Source of the DNA: Sceloporus undulatus
Lineage: Eukaryota; Chordata; Lepidosauria; Squamata; Phrynosomatidae
Length of the DNA: 64,000 nucleotides
Assembly (NCBI RefSeq): GCF_019175285.1
Contig: NC_056528.1
Location: 21,610,460-21,674,459, forward strand
Reading direction: 5' to 3'
The notes under the pieces are model-generated. The model did not search any database. It was not told where the DNA came from and worked only from the letters and a program-made list of their open reading frames with translations. The stretch's first letter is position 1, and each line of letters begins with the position of its first letter. Positions 21,916 to 32,735 of the stretch are shown here, piece after piece. A program made the position numbers and the translations under genes.

Positions 21916-22304
21916 AGCCGAAAGAAAGAAAGATTCTAATATGTAATGAGTTCCTTTTTATTATTATTATTAATGCGTTTGAACAAGTTCATATGTTATA
22001 GTATTCAACCCCAATTACATGCTAGATCTACTACACTGGACTAGCACACAAGAGATGATCCAGCTAGTACTGCAGACATGAAGAGGTGTATCCAAACCCA
22101 GCCCCATTGCTGACATCCCTGTGTGCAGGCAAGTATTTTAGAAAGGCATCACTCACCCTTTTGTTCCCTTCACAACTCCAAGAGCAATGGAAAGCAGAAG
22201 TGCTTGACCTGGGCCCTGTTCTCACCCACTTGTGCCACTGTCCAGATCCTCTAGCAGGATAACACCAACAAAAGAATTAAGCTGGCTAATGTTTAAGAAT
22301 CTGG

Positions 22305-22445
22305 CCTGCGGTGCAAAAAGAACCTGTTTTTTCCAGGTTCTTTTTCCTCCGGAGGGAAGCCGCACGGTTTGGCGGCTGTGGCTTCCCTCCGGAGGGAATT
22401 AGGCTGCCGGCAGGCCACCCTTTTCAGGCGGTCTGTTCCACTCCT
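22305..22445 (-). mobile_element. DNA-transposon fragment (ACAGACCGCC family)
   Basis: Reverse complement gives GAACAGACCGCCTGAAAAGG, GGCCTGCCGGCAGCCTA and GGGAAGCCACAGCCGCC, collinear with 37010-37110. It also contains a strong local hairpin (CCTCCGGAGGGAAGCC). Confidence 0.5.
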
Positions 22446-24295
22446 AAATTAGAAGAAAGAAGGGGTGAGAACTATGGAAGTGAAATTCTAATTGCAATTC
22501 TATTTCCACCAGCTGGAAAATAAAGATAAGCACCTAGTTTTCCTTCCCTAGTTTTTGTTCCAGACACACCTGATCTCTATTGGGTGTGATTTCTGCCCCC
22601 TCTGATGGACCAAGAATGGGAATCACTTATAAAATGGAGGTTCAGCAAGGTTAGAGAAAGACTGAGGTGAAGTGGAATATGGTGACACACCTTCTAAACA
22701 TTCATTCCTTCACAATGGCAAGGTCTTCCTCCATTGCACTGGAGTACAGAACCTCAGTGTAAGGGTTTCAAGACAATTCATATGTCATACAGATACAGCG
22801 GTCCCATCCAAGATCTCACCATCTGCCACCTGAAGACATCACCTTGGTGCCAAATGGTAGGACTGGGCCTTGATATGCCATAATAGCAGTGAACATGGAA
22901 CCATTCTGTTATTTCATCTGCTTGTCCCCTCCACATCTTGTCACCTTGAAACTTGTGGCCTTACAAAGAGCTAAATCAATGGTCTCTCACAGCCCTATAA
23001 AATGTATTTTGTTTAATAAAGGGTTAAACAATGCTTCTACTCTATAGCACTGAATTTTCCAGGATTGTGCTACATTTGTAAAACCAAAAGAGGAACAAAG
23101 ATTCTACTTCATGGTCTACGTTAACTTTACAAATCCTAAGCTATGTTGCAGAGGAAGAATAAAACCTGTTAGTAAATAGCAAAGATGCTCCAATGCACAT
23201 CAGGTATGCCTGATGCTCAATGGGCACTTCCAATGTGCTTTGGACACTTCTGATGCACATTAGGTACACCTACTGTACTCATTAGTTTCATGTGCATGGG
23301 GGAATGCCCTGATGCACATTCATGCTCACTGTGCATTGGGCCATCGTGTATTAGACTACCATTGTAGAATGGATACCCCGTACATACTAACTTCACACCA
23401 GCCCCTCAGTGAATATGGACATTACAAGTGAGTCTATTTCCTGCACATGTAAGTGTTTTTGACCACATGTGTCCTGTTTTCATTGGTAAAATGTTGGAGG
23501 GTATAACTAGAATCCTGTTGGGAAGTTCTTCCCAGTCTGGTTTTAGGCTTAGGTAGGGATCATGCATAGGATATAGTCAAGAGTTCTGCATTCATAGTAG
23601 CATTCTAAGTTCAGCATTCATAATTGTCCAACAGGATTCTGGTACACATTTTTATTACAGTATCTGCTCTTCTCCTAAGGATTGGTGATTTCATACACGT
23701 AGTCCTCTAGCAGTGTGAGAGGAACAAGAATCAAATACACAGAAATTGCAAAACCTTTTTGTCTTCCCTTCATATTTCCCACAGAAAGGTGCAAGAAAGA
23801 TTCTTCCCTTTCCTTTCAAATCTTGACTGTGGGCAAAACTAAAAGGCAACTTAGGTGTGGAATCACTACCATTACCACCCTGAGAAATTTTGTTAATCTT
23901 ATAATCTTTTGTGTTTCCCTTTTATAATTCTTTTTTGGCTGTAGGAAGAATTTCCAGGTTCACTTTGGGGGCGGAGAGGAGATATCTGATGAAAACTCAA
24001 ATTCAAAGCATGTCTTTGGCAGAACAAAGATGCGGCAGGTTTTTTTTAGAGTACTGCATGTCTCTGCTTTCTGTCTTTACCACCTCAGCTAAACTCTTCC
24101 TTTCTCTTACCTCATTTCTCCACATACACCCTCAGCATTTACCTGCAAAACATTTTTTTTTTTTTTTGCAGAATCAGAGCCAGATCTGTTCCCATAAAAG
24201 CTGTGAGAAATTATGGTCACGCTAAATCTGGACAAATGTCCCACTTTTGAACATCTGGTCTTGATGGAGAACAATTATCTATCACTCTGGCTGGG
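22446..24295. other. Intergenic stretch with little recognised content
   Basis: No gene is seen. A degenerate tandem array of GATGCACATNAGGTA-like units lies at about 23185-23345, and a right-end fragment of the CATACCCTCCAAC family (AAAATGTTGGAGGGTATA) at about 23455-23505. The rest is unassigned. Confidence 0.4.
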
Positions 24296-24299
24296 AGAC

Positions 24300-24390
24300 A
24301 ATAATAGACAATCATAGTTGGAAGAGACAACAAGGACCATCCGATTCCAAGCCCCTGCCATACAGGAATACACAACCAAAGCAAGAGAAC
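24300..24390 (-). mobile_element. CR1 3'-end fragment
   Basis: GACAATCATAGTTGGAAGAG, ACAACAAGGACCATCCGATT and CCAAGCCCCTGCCATACAGG are the antisense of the CR1 3' UTR. Confidence 0.7.
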
Positions 24391-24394
24391 CTAC

Positions 24395-25235
24395 AGTAGC
24401 TTTACAAGCTAGAATGGTGGCATTCGCTTGAAGCCTTTTTGGCAATCCTGTTTCCCATCAGAAGGCAGGTTGATCCTCAAAGTTCCCTCTTATGGCATGC
24501 AGGAAACAGCAGCCAAGAAGAGGGGAGGGGAGAGCATAATTCCTAAAGTTATGTTTAGTAGATCTAATAAATCCTCTTTGATTGCTTCTGCAAGATTTTA
24601 AAGGGTCTGGGGAAAAATAGATACTTAAGGAATCTTGAAGGTGCACATCTCATCTGTGATGGAAATGAGCCCTCTATTCCCTAGGTGATGGGTCTCTTTG
24701 GAATGAGTATCACTGCTCCTTGGAAGACCAAGGTGAACTTCATTGCAACAAGCTGGGTTGGCAAAATCATAGCTTTCACTCACTGTTTACCTGGAGGCAT
24801 GCTCTGTTACATAGCTCTTTAGAGCTCCTCACCTTGGCGATGTGTCCCAAGCTGGTCCATCTGGGTAGATCCATTGCATGAATCCAGAATCAGTCATTTC
24901 AAGCATTCCTTTCAAAAGAAGAAAGAGGTTTCTTGCTTATTTCACCAAAAGGGCACATTCTAAGGAGCTTTCAGGAAAGTTCTGGTGCAATTATGATGCT
25001 GGAAGGATCATCTGCAACTTTGTTGGCAGTCCTGGTTTTTGACATTTGGCAAGTGGAGGGTGATCAGTAGAAGAGTGACGTGGGCAACACAAACTTGATA
25101 TGATGAATAGTAGCAGTCACAAGGGAAGTGGGCAAAGGAAATTAGCACATTTTAGACCTGTGAGGGCTTCAGAACAGCATTTTTCATCCACAGAGAACAC
25201 TTATGACTATGATGTGGGAGACTTTTAAATGCTCC
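24395..25235. other. Intergenic stretch without recognised content
   Basis: I see no gene or repeat that I can name. Confidence 0.3.
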
Positions 25236-25237
25236 TT

Positions 25238-25400
25238 TCAGCCATTGAAACCTACTGGGTGATCCTGGACAAACCACACTCTCTCATCCTCAAAGGGAGG
25301 CCATGGCAAATCCCCACTGAACAAATATTGCTAAGAAAACCCCATAATAGTTCGCCTTAGGGTTGCCACAAGTCAGAAATGACTTGAAGGTACACAAGAA
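25238..25400 (+). mobile_element. tRNA-derived SINE, 5'-truncated
   Basis: CATTGAAACCTACTGGGTGA, CACACTCTCTCATCCTCAAA, GCTAAGAAAACCCCATAATA and GGGTTGCCACAAGTCAG, then AAATGACTTGAAGGTACAC. These are the body and BovB-like tail of the Sauria-type SINE without its pol III promoter. Confidence 0.8.
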
Positions 25401-25839
25401 TGATAAAGAGCAGCCTTTCAACACTTGGGGGAGCACAAATACGATAAACGTATTGTCTGGGTCTAAATGAGTTAGGCTATTGATTCATCCAGTCAAGTAC
25501 TGCCTATCCTGAAAGGCAACTCAGAGCTCATGAATAAAAAGTTCATTTTAGGACTACACTTTGCCAGTGGTTGTGGGAGCTTATAGTCCAAAAAGGATTT
25601 CCCCAAGATATGCCAATCACTTTCGAGAGAAGCTTAAAGAGGTCTTTTCTCCTGCTCTGCTCAGATGATGAGTTTGTAACCAGCAATTCCAAATGTTGAG
25701 CCTGAGAGTTCCAGCATGAGAAGCACATGCTTTTCCAATAAGGCATAATCCTCATTCTTTTTAGTGATGCTTTCCTTTATCACTGCTGGTACAATTCCAA
25801 GACAGAAGCATGTTAATTGGGAAAATCAGTATGCAAAGG

Positions 25840-25930
25840 GTTCTTGGAGCATCTTTGAGACTAACTGAAAACAGCTGGTAGCATTATTACTGTTGACAAA
25901 TTTTGTACATGAAGCACTATGTGGCTGGGA
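25840..25930 (-). mobile_element. Penelope-like terminal fragment (type B)
   Basis: GGAGCATCTTTGAGACTAAC, TGAAAACAGCTGGTAGCAT and the downstream ACATGAAGCA are the antisense of the repeat end at 34155-34275 (CATCTGATGAAAG, AAGCTTATGCTACCAACTTC). Assignment to Penelope-like elements is from general resemblance to vertebrate repeat ends of this type. Confidence 0.45.
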
Positions 25931-26028
25931 AAGAACTCTACTAAAGAACTCTTTAGTATTTGAAGCCATTGATGCTCCAGCATCATAATATATAACCCCA
26001 ATGATGGCACAATTATGTACTTCCATCT

Positions 26029-26070
26029 GAGTGTGTGTGTGTGTGTGTGTATGTGTGTGTGCAATGTGTG
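26029..26070. repeat. (TG)n microsatellite
   Basis: About twenty TG units with interruptions, next to the 5S SINE tail. Confidence 0.85.
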
Positions 26071-26074
26071 TAAC

Positions 26075-26275
26075 CAGTGTGCATGTGCCATCAAGTACCC
26101 TGTCAGCTTATGGCACCCCCATGAATTTGATGAGGTTTTCTTAGGCAAGGAATTCTCAGAGATGGTTTTGCCAGCTCCTTCCTTTGAAGTGTAGCACTTG
26201 GTATTTGGGCTGACCCTGCTTATTTTCCAAGATCAGAAGGGAACTGGTGAGTTTAGGGTATTTAGGCCACAGTTG
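26075..26275 (-). mobile_element. 5S rRNA-derived SINE
   Basis: In reverse it starts with a 5S rRNA-like head; on the plus strand this is GGGCTGACCCTGCTTATTTT then CCAAGATCAGAAGGGA, the antisense of the 5S internal promoter. It continues with the body CTTAGGCAAGGAATTCTCAG and TTATGGCACCCCCATGAATT, ending in the tail shared with tRNA-derived SINEs (GTGCATGTGCCATCAAG). It is too diverged and too short to be a 5S gene. SINEs with 5S heads (SINE3) are known in fishes and lizards. Confidence 0.7.
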
Positions 26276-27220
26276 ATTATGCCACACCTGTCAGAGATCC
26301 AACTGCAGGGGCACAGGGAACTGGTGTGTGCATTGAGACCAGCACTGTACTTGCAATGGCATTTATTTATGACACCACAGCCTACAATCCACATTTCAGC
26401 ACTCTCTCCTTCTAAAGGAACATGACTGTCCAGAGCCTGGCCTGAACTCTTTTTCTCCGGAGGAAGTGAAACACACTGGCATGCAATCTTTCAAGTCCTG
26501 TATTTGCCTTTGCTTAGCTGCTGTGTTAGCCATGTTGCCTTTCTCTTTTTTTCTCTACAGAAAGATCCACCCCTGTGTAAATTGCAACTCATTCATGGCT
26601 TAGAATTCGCATGGCTCCATGAAGATTCAGGAATCTGTAGCAGGCCCTGAGACCAGGATCAGTTTGTGTATCAGGACATAGCTGTGCCAGACCTCTGGAA
26701 CTGGTTCCTTTCCCCACTCACAGCCTGCCCATGTGTTGAACTCACTTTGGCTGAAGATTAGCATGTTGCTGTAAACAACAGTGGACAAGTCCTACCCTTC
26801 AGGGTTGGATGGATGTCAGTGGCTGGATGTGCTCCAACCAAAACAAAATGGACACATTCCCCTGCTTTCCAAGGACCAATTTCTTTGGATATTAAAGCCT
26901 CTCTTTGACAAAAAGGAGGGTAGTTGTGCAAGACATGTCCCATTGCATGGTCTTGGGGAAAATCTTTCTCTTAATCCCTTCCATTGAGTTTTTAAGGAGT
27001 AATTGCTGGTTTATGAGAACACATTTGGATTGGGAGGAAGGACTGTTCAGTCCTGATCCTGACACCAACTGTACACATAAAATTATCTTCTAAAGGATTA
27101 GAACATCAGTACCAGGAAGGGGATGTCCAGCTCCTCCTCCTGCTGCCCCCAGATTCAGACAAAACAACACTGGGGTAGGTGAGTGGGTGGGAGGCTGGGA
27201 GGTGAGGCAGAAGGGCTAAG
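26276..27220 (-). other. FIBCD1: Downstream of FIBCD1, presumed 3' UTR
   Basis: No coding sequence is seen. On the minus strand an AATAAA lies opposite 26362-26367 and is a candidate poly(A) signal, giving a 3' UTR of about 850 bases. This is position-based inference. Confidence 0.35.
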
Positions 27221-27480
27221 CTAGTTTTCATCTCTGACAGGCCGGATCTTCATCTCGGTGAACTTGAGGGAATACTGCCAGCCTGTCCACGAGGACCACT
27301 CAATGCCATCAGCATAAGAGCTGTGTTGGCCCCTCAGGTACTGCCCGTTCAAGTTGGAGGTATGGCAGTTGCGGTACCACCATGCACCATGATAAAAGGT
27401 GGCACAGTTGTTGTCTGAGTGGTCATTGTCCAGATCTTTAGTGGTGAACTTCATGCCGTTGTGCTTCAAAAAAGAATCTC
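27221..27480 (-). CDS. FIBCD1: FIBCD1, last exon (C-terminal half of fibrinogen domain)
   Basis: FIBCD1 is a tetrameric plasma-membrane receptor that binds acetylated carbohydrates such as chitin through its C-terminal fibrinogen-related domain (FReD). This exon follows the acceptor CCTACCACAG and reads GDSFLKHNGMKFTTKDLDND. Next come the calcium site (Asp residues in LDNDHSDNN) and the disulphide pair NNCA and RNCH. The aromatic ligand pocket (AWWYRNCHTSNLNG, YADGIEWSSW) follows, ending FTEMKIRPVRDEN and TAG at 27221-27223. Near-identity with the human sequence I recall makes orthology clear. The pocket and calcium residues appear intact. Confidence 0.96.
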
Positions 27481-27925
27481 CTGTGGTAGGAATAAGGAAT
27501 AATCCATTACCACCATCACCATCAACGTTCAGAGAAAATTGCTTTGTAAAAGTAGTTCGTTGGAGGGTTATATCACTGACAGTTGTGAATGCATAACTGT
27601 CTCTTGGTAGACTCCCCCTTCCGCAACCTATCTTAACAGCCAGCAGCTATTCCAAGCAACAGAAGTCTGTTCTGCTGGTGATTGTCGCTGGGTGACATTT
27701 ACAGCTTTGTCCTGCCAGCAATTGGTGGTATAACAATCAGAAGCAATTCCTTCCTCCACCCCAGATTCCTGGAGGGAGGGTGCAGGAAACATCCTGCCAC
27801 ACCCTGACTGCCAGCAAAACAGACCTATCTGGACTTCAAGGTGGGTTTAGACAGGGATTTATAATCATAGTTATAATCTGTTATATTAGTATAACTGAAG
27901 ACAGTGCATCCCAAACCCACAAAAC

Positions 27926-27982
27926 AGTGATACCTTTATTGGGACAACCAACAATGCACAAATACATCATGCAAGCTTTAGA
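27926..27982 (-). mobile_element. Penelope-like terminal fragment (type C)
   Basis: CAGTGATACCTTTATTGGGA and CATCATGCAAGCTTTA are the antisense of the end at 62240-62284 (AGCTTGCAACATGTATAG, CCAATAAAGGTATCAC). Confidence 0.55.
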
Positions 27983-27983
27983 A

Positions 27984-28060
27984 CAGTGGTCCTCAAACTT
28001 TTTTGGACTACCTACTCCCAATCCCAGGCAACCCTAGTGCTCCACCAGAATGAATTTCTT
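27984..28060. mobile_element. hAT-like terminal fragment
   Basis: CAGTGGTCCTCAAACTTTTT is a typical hAT terminal repeat. It begins exactly where the Penelope-like fragment stops. The right end of the element is not recognised. Confidence 0.4.
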
Positions 28061-28915
28061 GATATCAGGTCTACTGTTCTATTGTAGATTCAAAACAACC
28101 AATCTCAGTTACTGCTCCCTTTGCACCTGGTCACCCTGGGAGCACCAACTGAGCAGCTGGCTGAGCATTGACCAAGAAATGCCTCACCTTTGTTGGCTTT
28201 GCAGCAAGTGCCAGTGCAGGCCAAAACACTTTTGGCTGCTGCTCGCAGAGTGATTGGGTACAAAGGGAGAAGTTTCTCCCCAGCGAGGAAAGACTCTCAA
28301 TTACTCTGATACCCAGAGGATACTGTGCACATGTGCAATCCAGACTGGTTCAGTCACTTAGTCTTCTTGTCATGGAACCCATATTCTTTGAGGTGCCAAC
28401 ATTTTAGGAGGAAGTGTGGCTAGAAAAATGAAAGTAATTGTTTGTGGGAGGTGGGGGGATAAGGAAATAAACAGTATTTTATTTTATTTTATGGATTAAA
28501 AAGTTCTTTTTTATTTATTTTTTAAAAGTTCAGATGAAATATTTTTATTTTCGTTGTCAGGAAAACATATTTATCTGAGTCAGCCATATTTTTTTTCCTT
28601 GCAAGTTGGATGTTCCAACTTAAATGTTCTTACTGTAGGGTGAAATGTCAATTTCTGACATGAAATTTCGATTCTGAATGGATGTTTTGAAGTGGAAATT
28701 TGCCATTCTGACAGACCAAATCATTTGAATGCTGTTAGTGCTTGCACAGCTCTAGTTATAATGCAACTTCTTCTGAGCACAGAGCAAACAGACCTCTATC
28801 GGTTGAGATAGAGGGGTGCAAACCCTGGCACATGGACCCCATCCACCAGCACCACCTGCAAACCTAGATGGATGCCCATGCACACATACATATATCTCCC
28901 TACCCCAACATTTAC

Positions 28916-29095
28916 CTGCAGTTCCAGAATAGTCAGCAATGAGGATTGGGTAGCCATCTTCTTCAGGGTCAACAGAAAACAAACCCACAGAGAAGGTGCC
29001 ATAATGTGCATAAGCTGTCTCATTATCAAAGTCTTCCAGGTCAATGCGCAGCTCATAACTAGCTTGTGTGGTCAAGGCATGGATTCTTTTCAGGC
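28916..29095 (-). CDS. FIBCD1: FIBCD1, fibrinogen-domain exon
   Basis: The acceptor is TTTTTTAG and the donor GTAAAT. The 180-nt exon reads LKRIHALTTQASYELRIDLE, DFDNETAYAHYGTFSVGLFS and VDPEEDGYPILIADYSGTAG. This is the core of the P subdomain of the FReD, with phases 1 and 1 that fit the exons on either side. Confidence 0.95.
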
Positions 29096-29224
29096 CTAAA
29101 AAAGGAAATAAGAAGGATGGTCTGCAACTGTTCTCTTCTTTTATAGATATCAGTTGCTCTTAATTTTTAATATTTACCTTTAAAGGTATTCGTTAAAAAG
29201 GGCTTTTCGTCAAAACAGTGAATT

Positions 29225-30357
29225 CAGTACAGCCACAATATAGCACTAGAACTAGATATATAACAATACAAGGGAAATTGGGGGAGGATAAATATGTATT
29301 GGCAAATGTATATGCCCCAAATGAAAAAACAGGAAGAATTTTATGAGAAAGTATTAAATAAAGCGGAAAATATACAAGAACAATATGTGTTCCTGGCAGG
29401 TGATTTCAACATGCAGATGGACAAGATAAAAGATGCATCCAATCCTTCAGTTATATAGTAATATAACAAATTTAAATAAAATAATGAAAAAAGGGAATTG
29501 AAAGATTTATGGAGATTAGTAAAGGGGGATGAAAGAAAATATATACATTATTCTGCAGTACAAAAGACATACAAGAATAGACTATATTTTTGTATCAAAA
29601 TATGATAAATAAAATTTTGAATATGGAAATATTGAATATAAAAATGAAAAATGAGCTGTATATTAAAGAGCCGTGAGTTGCTTTATATCGGCAAACTAAA
29701 CAAACTAAATAATAAGAGGAATATTGATTTGAAACCAGTATTAGATTATTTAGAGAGAAAAAAGGGGTCCTTTAGCAGTAATAGGTCTAAAAGACCAATA
29801 AAAGAATAAAGGAAAGAGCAGGCTAATTGATAGAGAGTTAGATACTCATAACTGACCAGTCCATAAAGAGGGGTTAAGGTTTGAAGAGGAGTCTAGTTGA
29901 AAGTCTATAGACAGGTTAGATTAGAAGTCTATGAACTTTTCGAGTTAGTAATAGGGGTTTGGAGTACCACTAAAGTATGGATATAAGGAGGCCAGAATCC
30001 AATTAGAAATAGTTGAAGCAAAGTAGGAAGTCAAGATGTATGTGTTTGTATGAACGGATGGATAGAAGAAGAAGAGTGTAGTATGTAATAAAGTTGAATG
30101 ACAAGAAGATTAGAGTGGAGAATGGAATAAAGTTGAGGGATAAGAAGATTAGAATGGGATCGAGGAGAAAGAGAGTATAATGAATGTAAGAGATGTATAG
30201 ACTATGATTGTTGAAGAGTTGTCTGTTTGATGTGTTTTATTGTTGTTTTTGTTTGTATTTTTATATTGTTTGTTTCCCCCCTTTTTTGTGGTTCCTGTTT
30301 ATTTTTCTTATGCATATTTTGAAATCTAATAAAGCATATTTTTTTTTAAAAAAAAGA
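29225..30357 (+). mobile_element. L1-like LINE, internally deleted
   Basis: The 5' part encodes an L1 endonuclease: LANVYAPNEKTGR, QYVFLAGDFNMQMDKIKDAS (GDFN motif) and RIDYIFVSK. A remnant KPVLDYLER follows, then directly an AT-rich 3' UTR with AATAAA at about 30330 and an A-rich tail to 30352. The whole reverse transcriptase is missing. The copy lies in a FIBCD1 intron, opposite to the gene. Confidence 0.7.
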
Positions 30358-30516
30358 ATAGACATGTATTTTCTTTCTAATACACTCATACCAAACTTAA
30401 GGAGATTCTACCTAAACTGATCTCTGGTCACAATTTTATTCTTCTTACAATGAAACTAGGTCAAAAACTATTCAATTGGAGATTGAATGAATCTCTATTA
30501 AATGATCAGAAATTTT
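30354..30516 (+). mobile_element. L1-like LINE fragment, second copy
   Basis: Reads RIDMYFLSNTLIPNLRRF and further diverged sequence, homologous to the endonuclease C-terminus of L1. It begins at the same codon (RID) where the first copy has RIDYIF, and ends at the Penelope-like terminal repeat. Confidence 0.55.
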
Positions 30517-30660
30517 TGTGGCCATGTTCTAGAAGAGTTTATCCCTGACGTTTCTCCAGCATCTGTGGCTGGCATCTTCAGAGAATAAGCTCTTCTAGAA
30601 CATGGCCACATAGCCCGAAAAAACCACAAAAAACTATGGATGCTGACCATGAAAGCCTTC
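30517..30660 (-). mobile_element. Penelope-like terminal repeat (type A) with hammerhead-like core
   Basis: Perfect 21-bp inverted arms (30517-30537 and 30590-30610, containing GGCCATGTTCTAGAAGAG) enclose, on the minus strand, CTGAAGA (30581-30575), a stem TGCCAGC with loop CACAGAT and GCTGG, then GAAAC (30554-30550) and GTC. This is the layout of a hammerhead ribozyme with one core mismatch (CTGAAGA for CTGATGA). Hammerheads are established in Penelope-like elements. A further common segment (CATAGCCCGAAAAAACCACA) extends to about 30660. Confidence 0.55.
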
Positions 30661-30664
30661 GTCT

Positions 30665-31330
30665 TCCCGTGAGACTAAGGGATAGGACTGGAAGCATATA
30701 CTCTGACAAAGGGCTGGACAGCCAGCACACTAATCGCTTTGTCTAAGGTATTTGTACCAATCACCCATTGCACTCAGTCCAGTTTTGGACCATTCTTTCC
30801 TGTCCTGGAAAGCCATCTAAAGCAATTTAATCCATTCTACTCTGGGTTTCTGCCACCCCATTCCCAAATTATTTTCAAGGTATATATACAGCCAGCAAAG
30901 CAGCCATTCTTTAGTCTTAGCTTGGTAGCAGCAGGCAGACTTCATCAGTTTACTAACCTGAGACCCTCCATATGCTGTCTAACCCCCAGTTCCACAGTGG
31001 CTATTGGGCCTTCCCTTTCCATTCTGGACCTTCCCCAATTGGAAGCAAGATCTTGAGCAGGTGAGTATTACCCTTAGGAAAGCCTTACATCTATTCACTG
31101 CCCATTTTGTTTCCTAGCTTGTGTGTGTGTCTGTATGCATTTCACTTACTCCCCTTAATAAAACATTAAAAGCTATTGAAGCATCTCTGGATTTCTGTGT
31201 AATTTCAGGCCTGGTATAGTTGGGCTGTATCCCGAGACCAGTCAACTATCTCTCTCTTTTGAGCCAAGTACCAAATTCCCCCTAAATTTACACTGGCTTT
31301 GGGTAACAGCAGGGGCAGAAAAAAGATGAG
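30665..31330 (+). mobile_element. Possible solo LTR (fossil)
   Basis: The stretch has a promoter-like TATA region (AGGTATATATACAGCCAG near 30880), a poly(A) signal (CTTAATAAAACATTAAAAGC near 31160) and no coding content, in the order expected of an LTR. No second copy, target duplication or primer site was confirmed, so this is tentative. Old and isolated if real. Confidence 0.3.
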
Positions 31331-32132
31331 ACAGCTTTTTCAAACATCCTGAAGGTGCTTTGTCCTTGTATATAGACATTTTCTTTACTCATAAAATATT
31401 CATGTTCTTATAACAGATACGGCTTTTTAAAAAAAGGATTCTATATGCACATCCTTTCCCCCCCGCTGATGGAAAAATAAATGACTCTGGCAGAAAGTGC
31501 TGCGAGGAAGAGGCAGTGGGAAGGGGCTTCAAGTGAACGCTCTGCACAGGCTACGCTGCCTCTAAAAAAAGACCCTGCTGAGAAAGCACAAAGGCTCTCA
31601 TATTGGATGGAATATACACCAATGATGGCTAGTAACCACTAACAGCCTTACCGTCCATGGATCTGTCTCATAGTTATTTGAATCAACCCTCATTTCCATA
31701 TCTTGTGGAAACAAATTTCATCAGTTAGTTATATGCTGTGCAAAGGTATTTGCTCTGTCAGTCCTACATCTCATCTTTACTAGCTGAAAACTGCTTTCTA
31801 TCCACAGTCTTCACTTCATGCATAGTCCATGCATCTTTATCTAAGTTAGGAAACACTGTTGGCTGAGATCCCACATCCCAAGTAATTATAGTATGCCTAG
31901 GAACCTCCCACCCCTACCATCCAGTAATAGGCCAGTGATGGGTGCCCCGCTTCTTCAAATTGGCATTGCATGATGTGTGATACCATAATTCCACAAGGAC
32001 CACAAAAGGACATAAACTGGCATAAGAGGAGATTATGTCACCAGTAGGATTCTGGGCAACCTGAACCCTCCCAGTTTTAAACTGGTTGATGCTTTTGAAA
32101 TGAAACTAAGTAATGCCTTCTTTTGGCCATAC
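31331..32132. other. FIBCD1: FIBCD1 intron, unassigned part
   Basis: No gene or repeat recognised between the LTR-like stretch and the exon at 32133. Confidence 0.4.
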
Positions 32133-32229
32133 CTAGCCAGTGCTCTCCTGTGAGCTTTCCAAATCCATCATGATAAGCTTCCCATCCACGGAAGAAATTC
32201 ACAGAGCCATCCTCACGCCGCTGGAAAAC
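32133..32229 (-). CDS. FIBCD1: FIBCD1, fibrinogen-domain exon
   Basis: A 97-nt exon bounded by TTTCCCTAG and GTATGG. It encodes [20 protein letters not shown] and [13 protein letters not shown], the conserved RRxDGSVNFxRxW and GExWLG motifs of fibrinogen domains. It has no ATG-to-stop frame of its own, so ORF scanning misses it. Confidence 0.95.
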
Positions 32230-32369
32230 CTAGGGAAACACAAATGGGCCAAGTGTTAAGAATAAGAGTCTGGGCATGCACAGCGTGGAGTTTGGGCCTA
32301 TTGTCCGATCTGTCTTGGCTTCTTATAGTAACCGCAGCTGTGACCTAGCTTGCGGATTGTGTTGCTACT

Positions 32370-32735
32370 TATTAGAAGGTGCCTGGGGCTAAGTTGGCTG
32401 TTACAGCCAGAAGATCTTTTTCCACAGCTGCCCCAGCCCTTTGGAACACGCTGCCCACGGAGCTCCGCTCATCTTCCACCCTGGCCCAATTTAGGAAGGG
32501 TCTAAAAACCTTCCTATTTAATCAGGCATTCCCCGACTAAATATCCTGTGGGCCTCCCTCCTCTCTCGTGGCCGTGAGGTTGGGCTAAGGGGTTGTTTTT
32601 ATTGTTTTTAGGATTGTTGTTTATATATGTGCTTTTAACCTGTATGTTGTTGCACTTTGGTGCATTTTGTTAGCCGCCCTGATCTTTTGGAAGGGCGGGG
32701 TATAAATAAAAATTTTATTTATTATTTATTTAGAT
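32370..32735 (+). mobile_element. L2-clade LINE, 3' end
   Basis: GCCCCAGCCCTTTGGAACAC and GCTGCCCACGGAGCTCCGC encode the L2 C-terminal APALWNTLP block. The 3' UTR has the conserved TGTTAGCCGCCCTGATC and GGGCGGGGTATAAATAAA, then an ATT-rich tail. It is 5'-truncated, inside a FIBCD1 intron. Confidence 0.85.

Larger units (their letters stand above)
27481..28915 (-). other. FIBCD1: FIBCD1 intron, last
   Basis: It holds a Penelope-like terminal fragment at 27926-27982. This is cut at 27984 by a hAT-like end (CAGTGGTCCTCAAAC) whose other boundary I cannot place. From 28430 to 28750 it is AT-rich and unassigned. Confidence 0.6.

Noticed and set aside
26195-26260. 5S rRNA gene
   Set aside because: Only part of 5S is present, it is diverged, and it continues into a SINE body.
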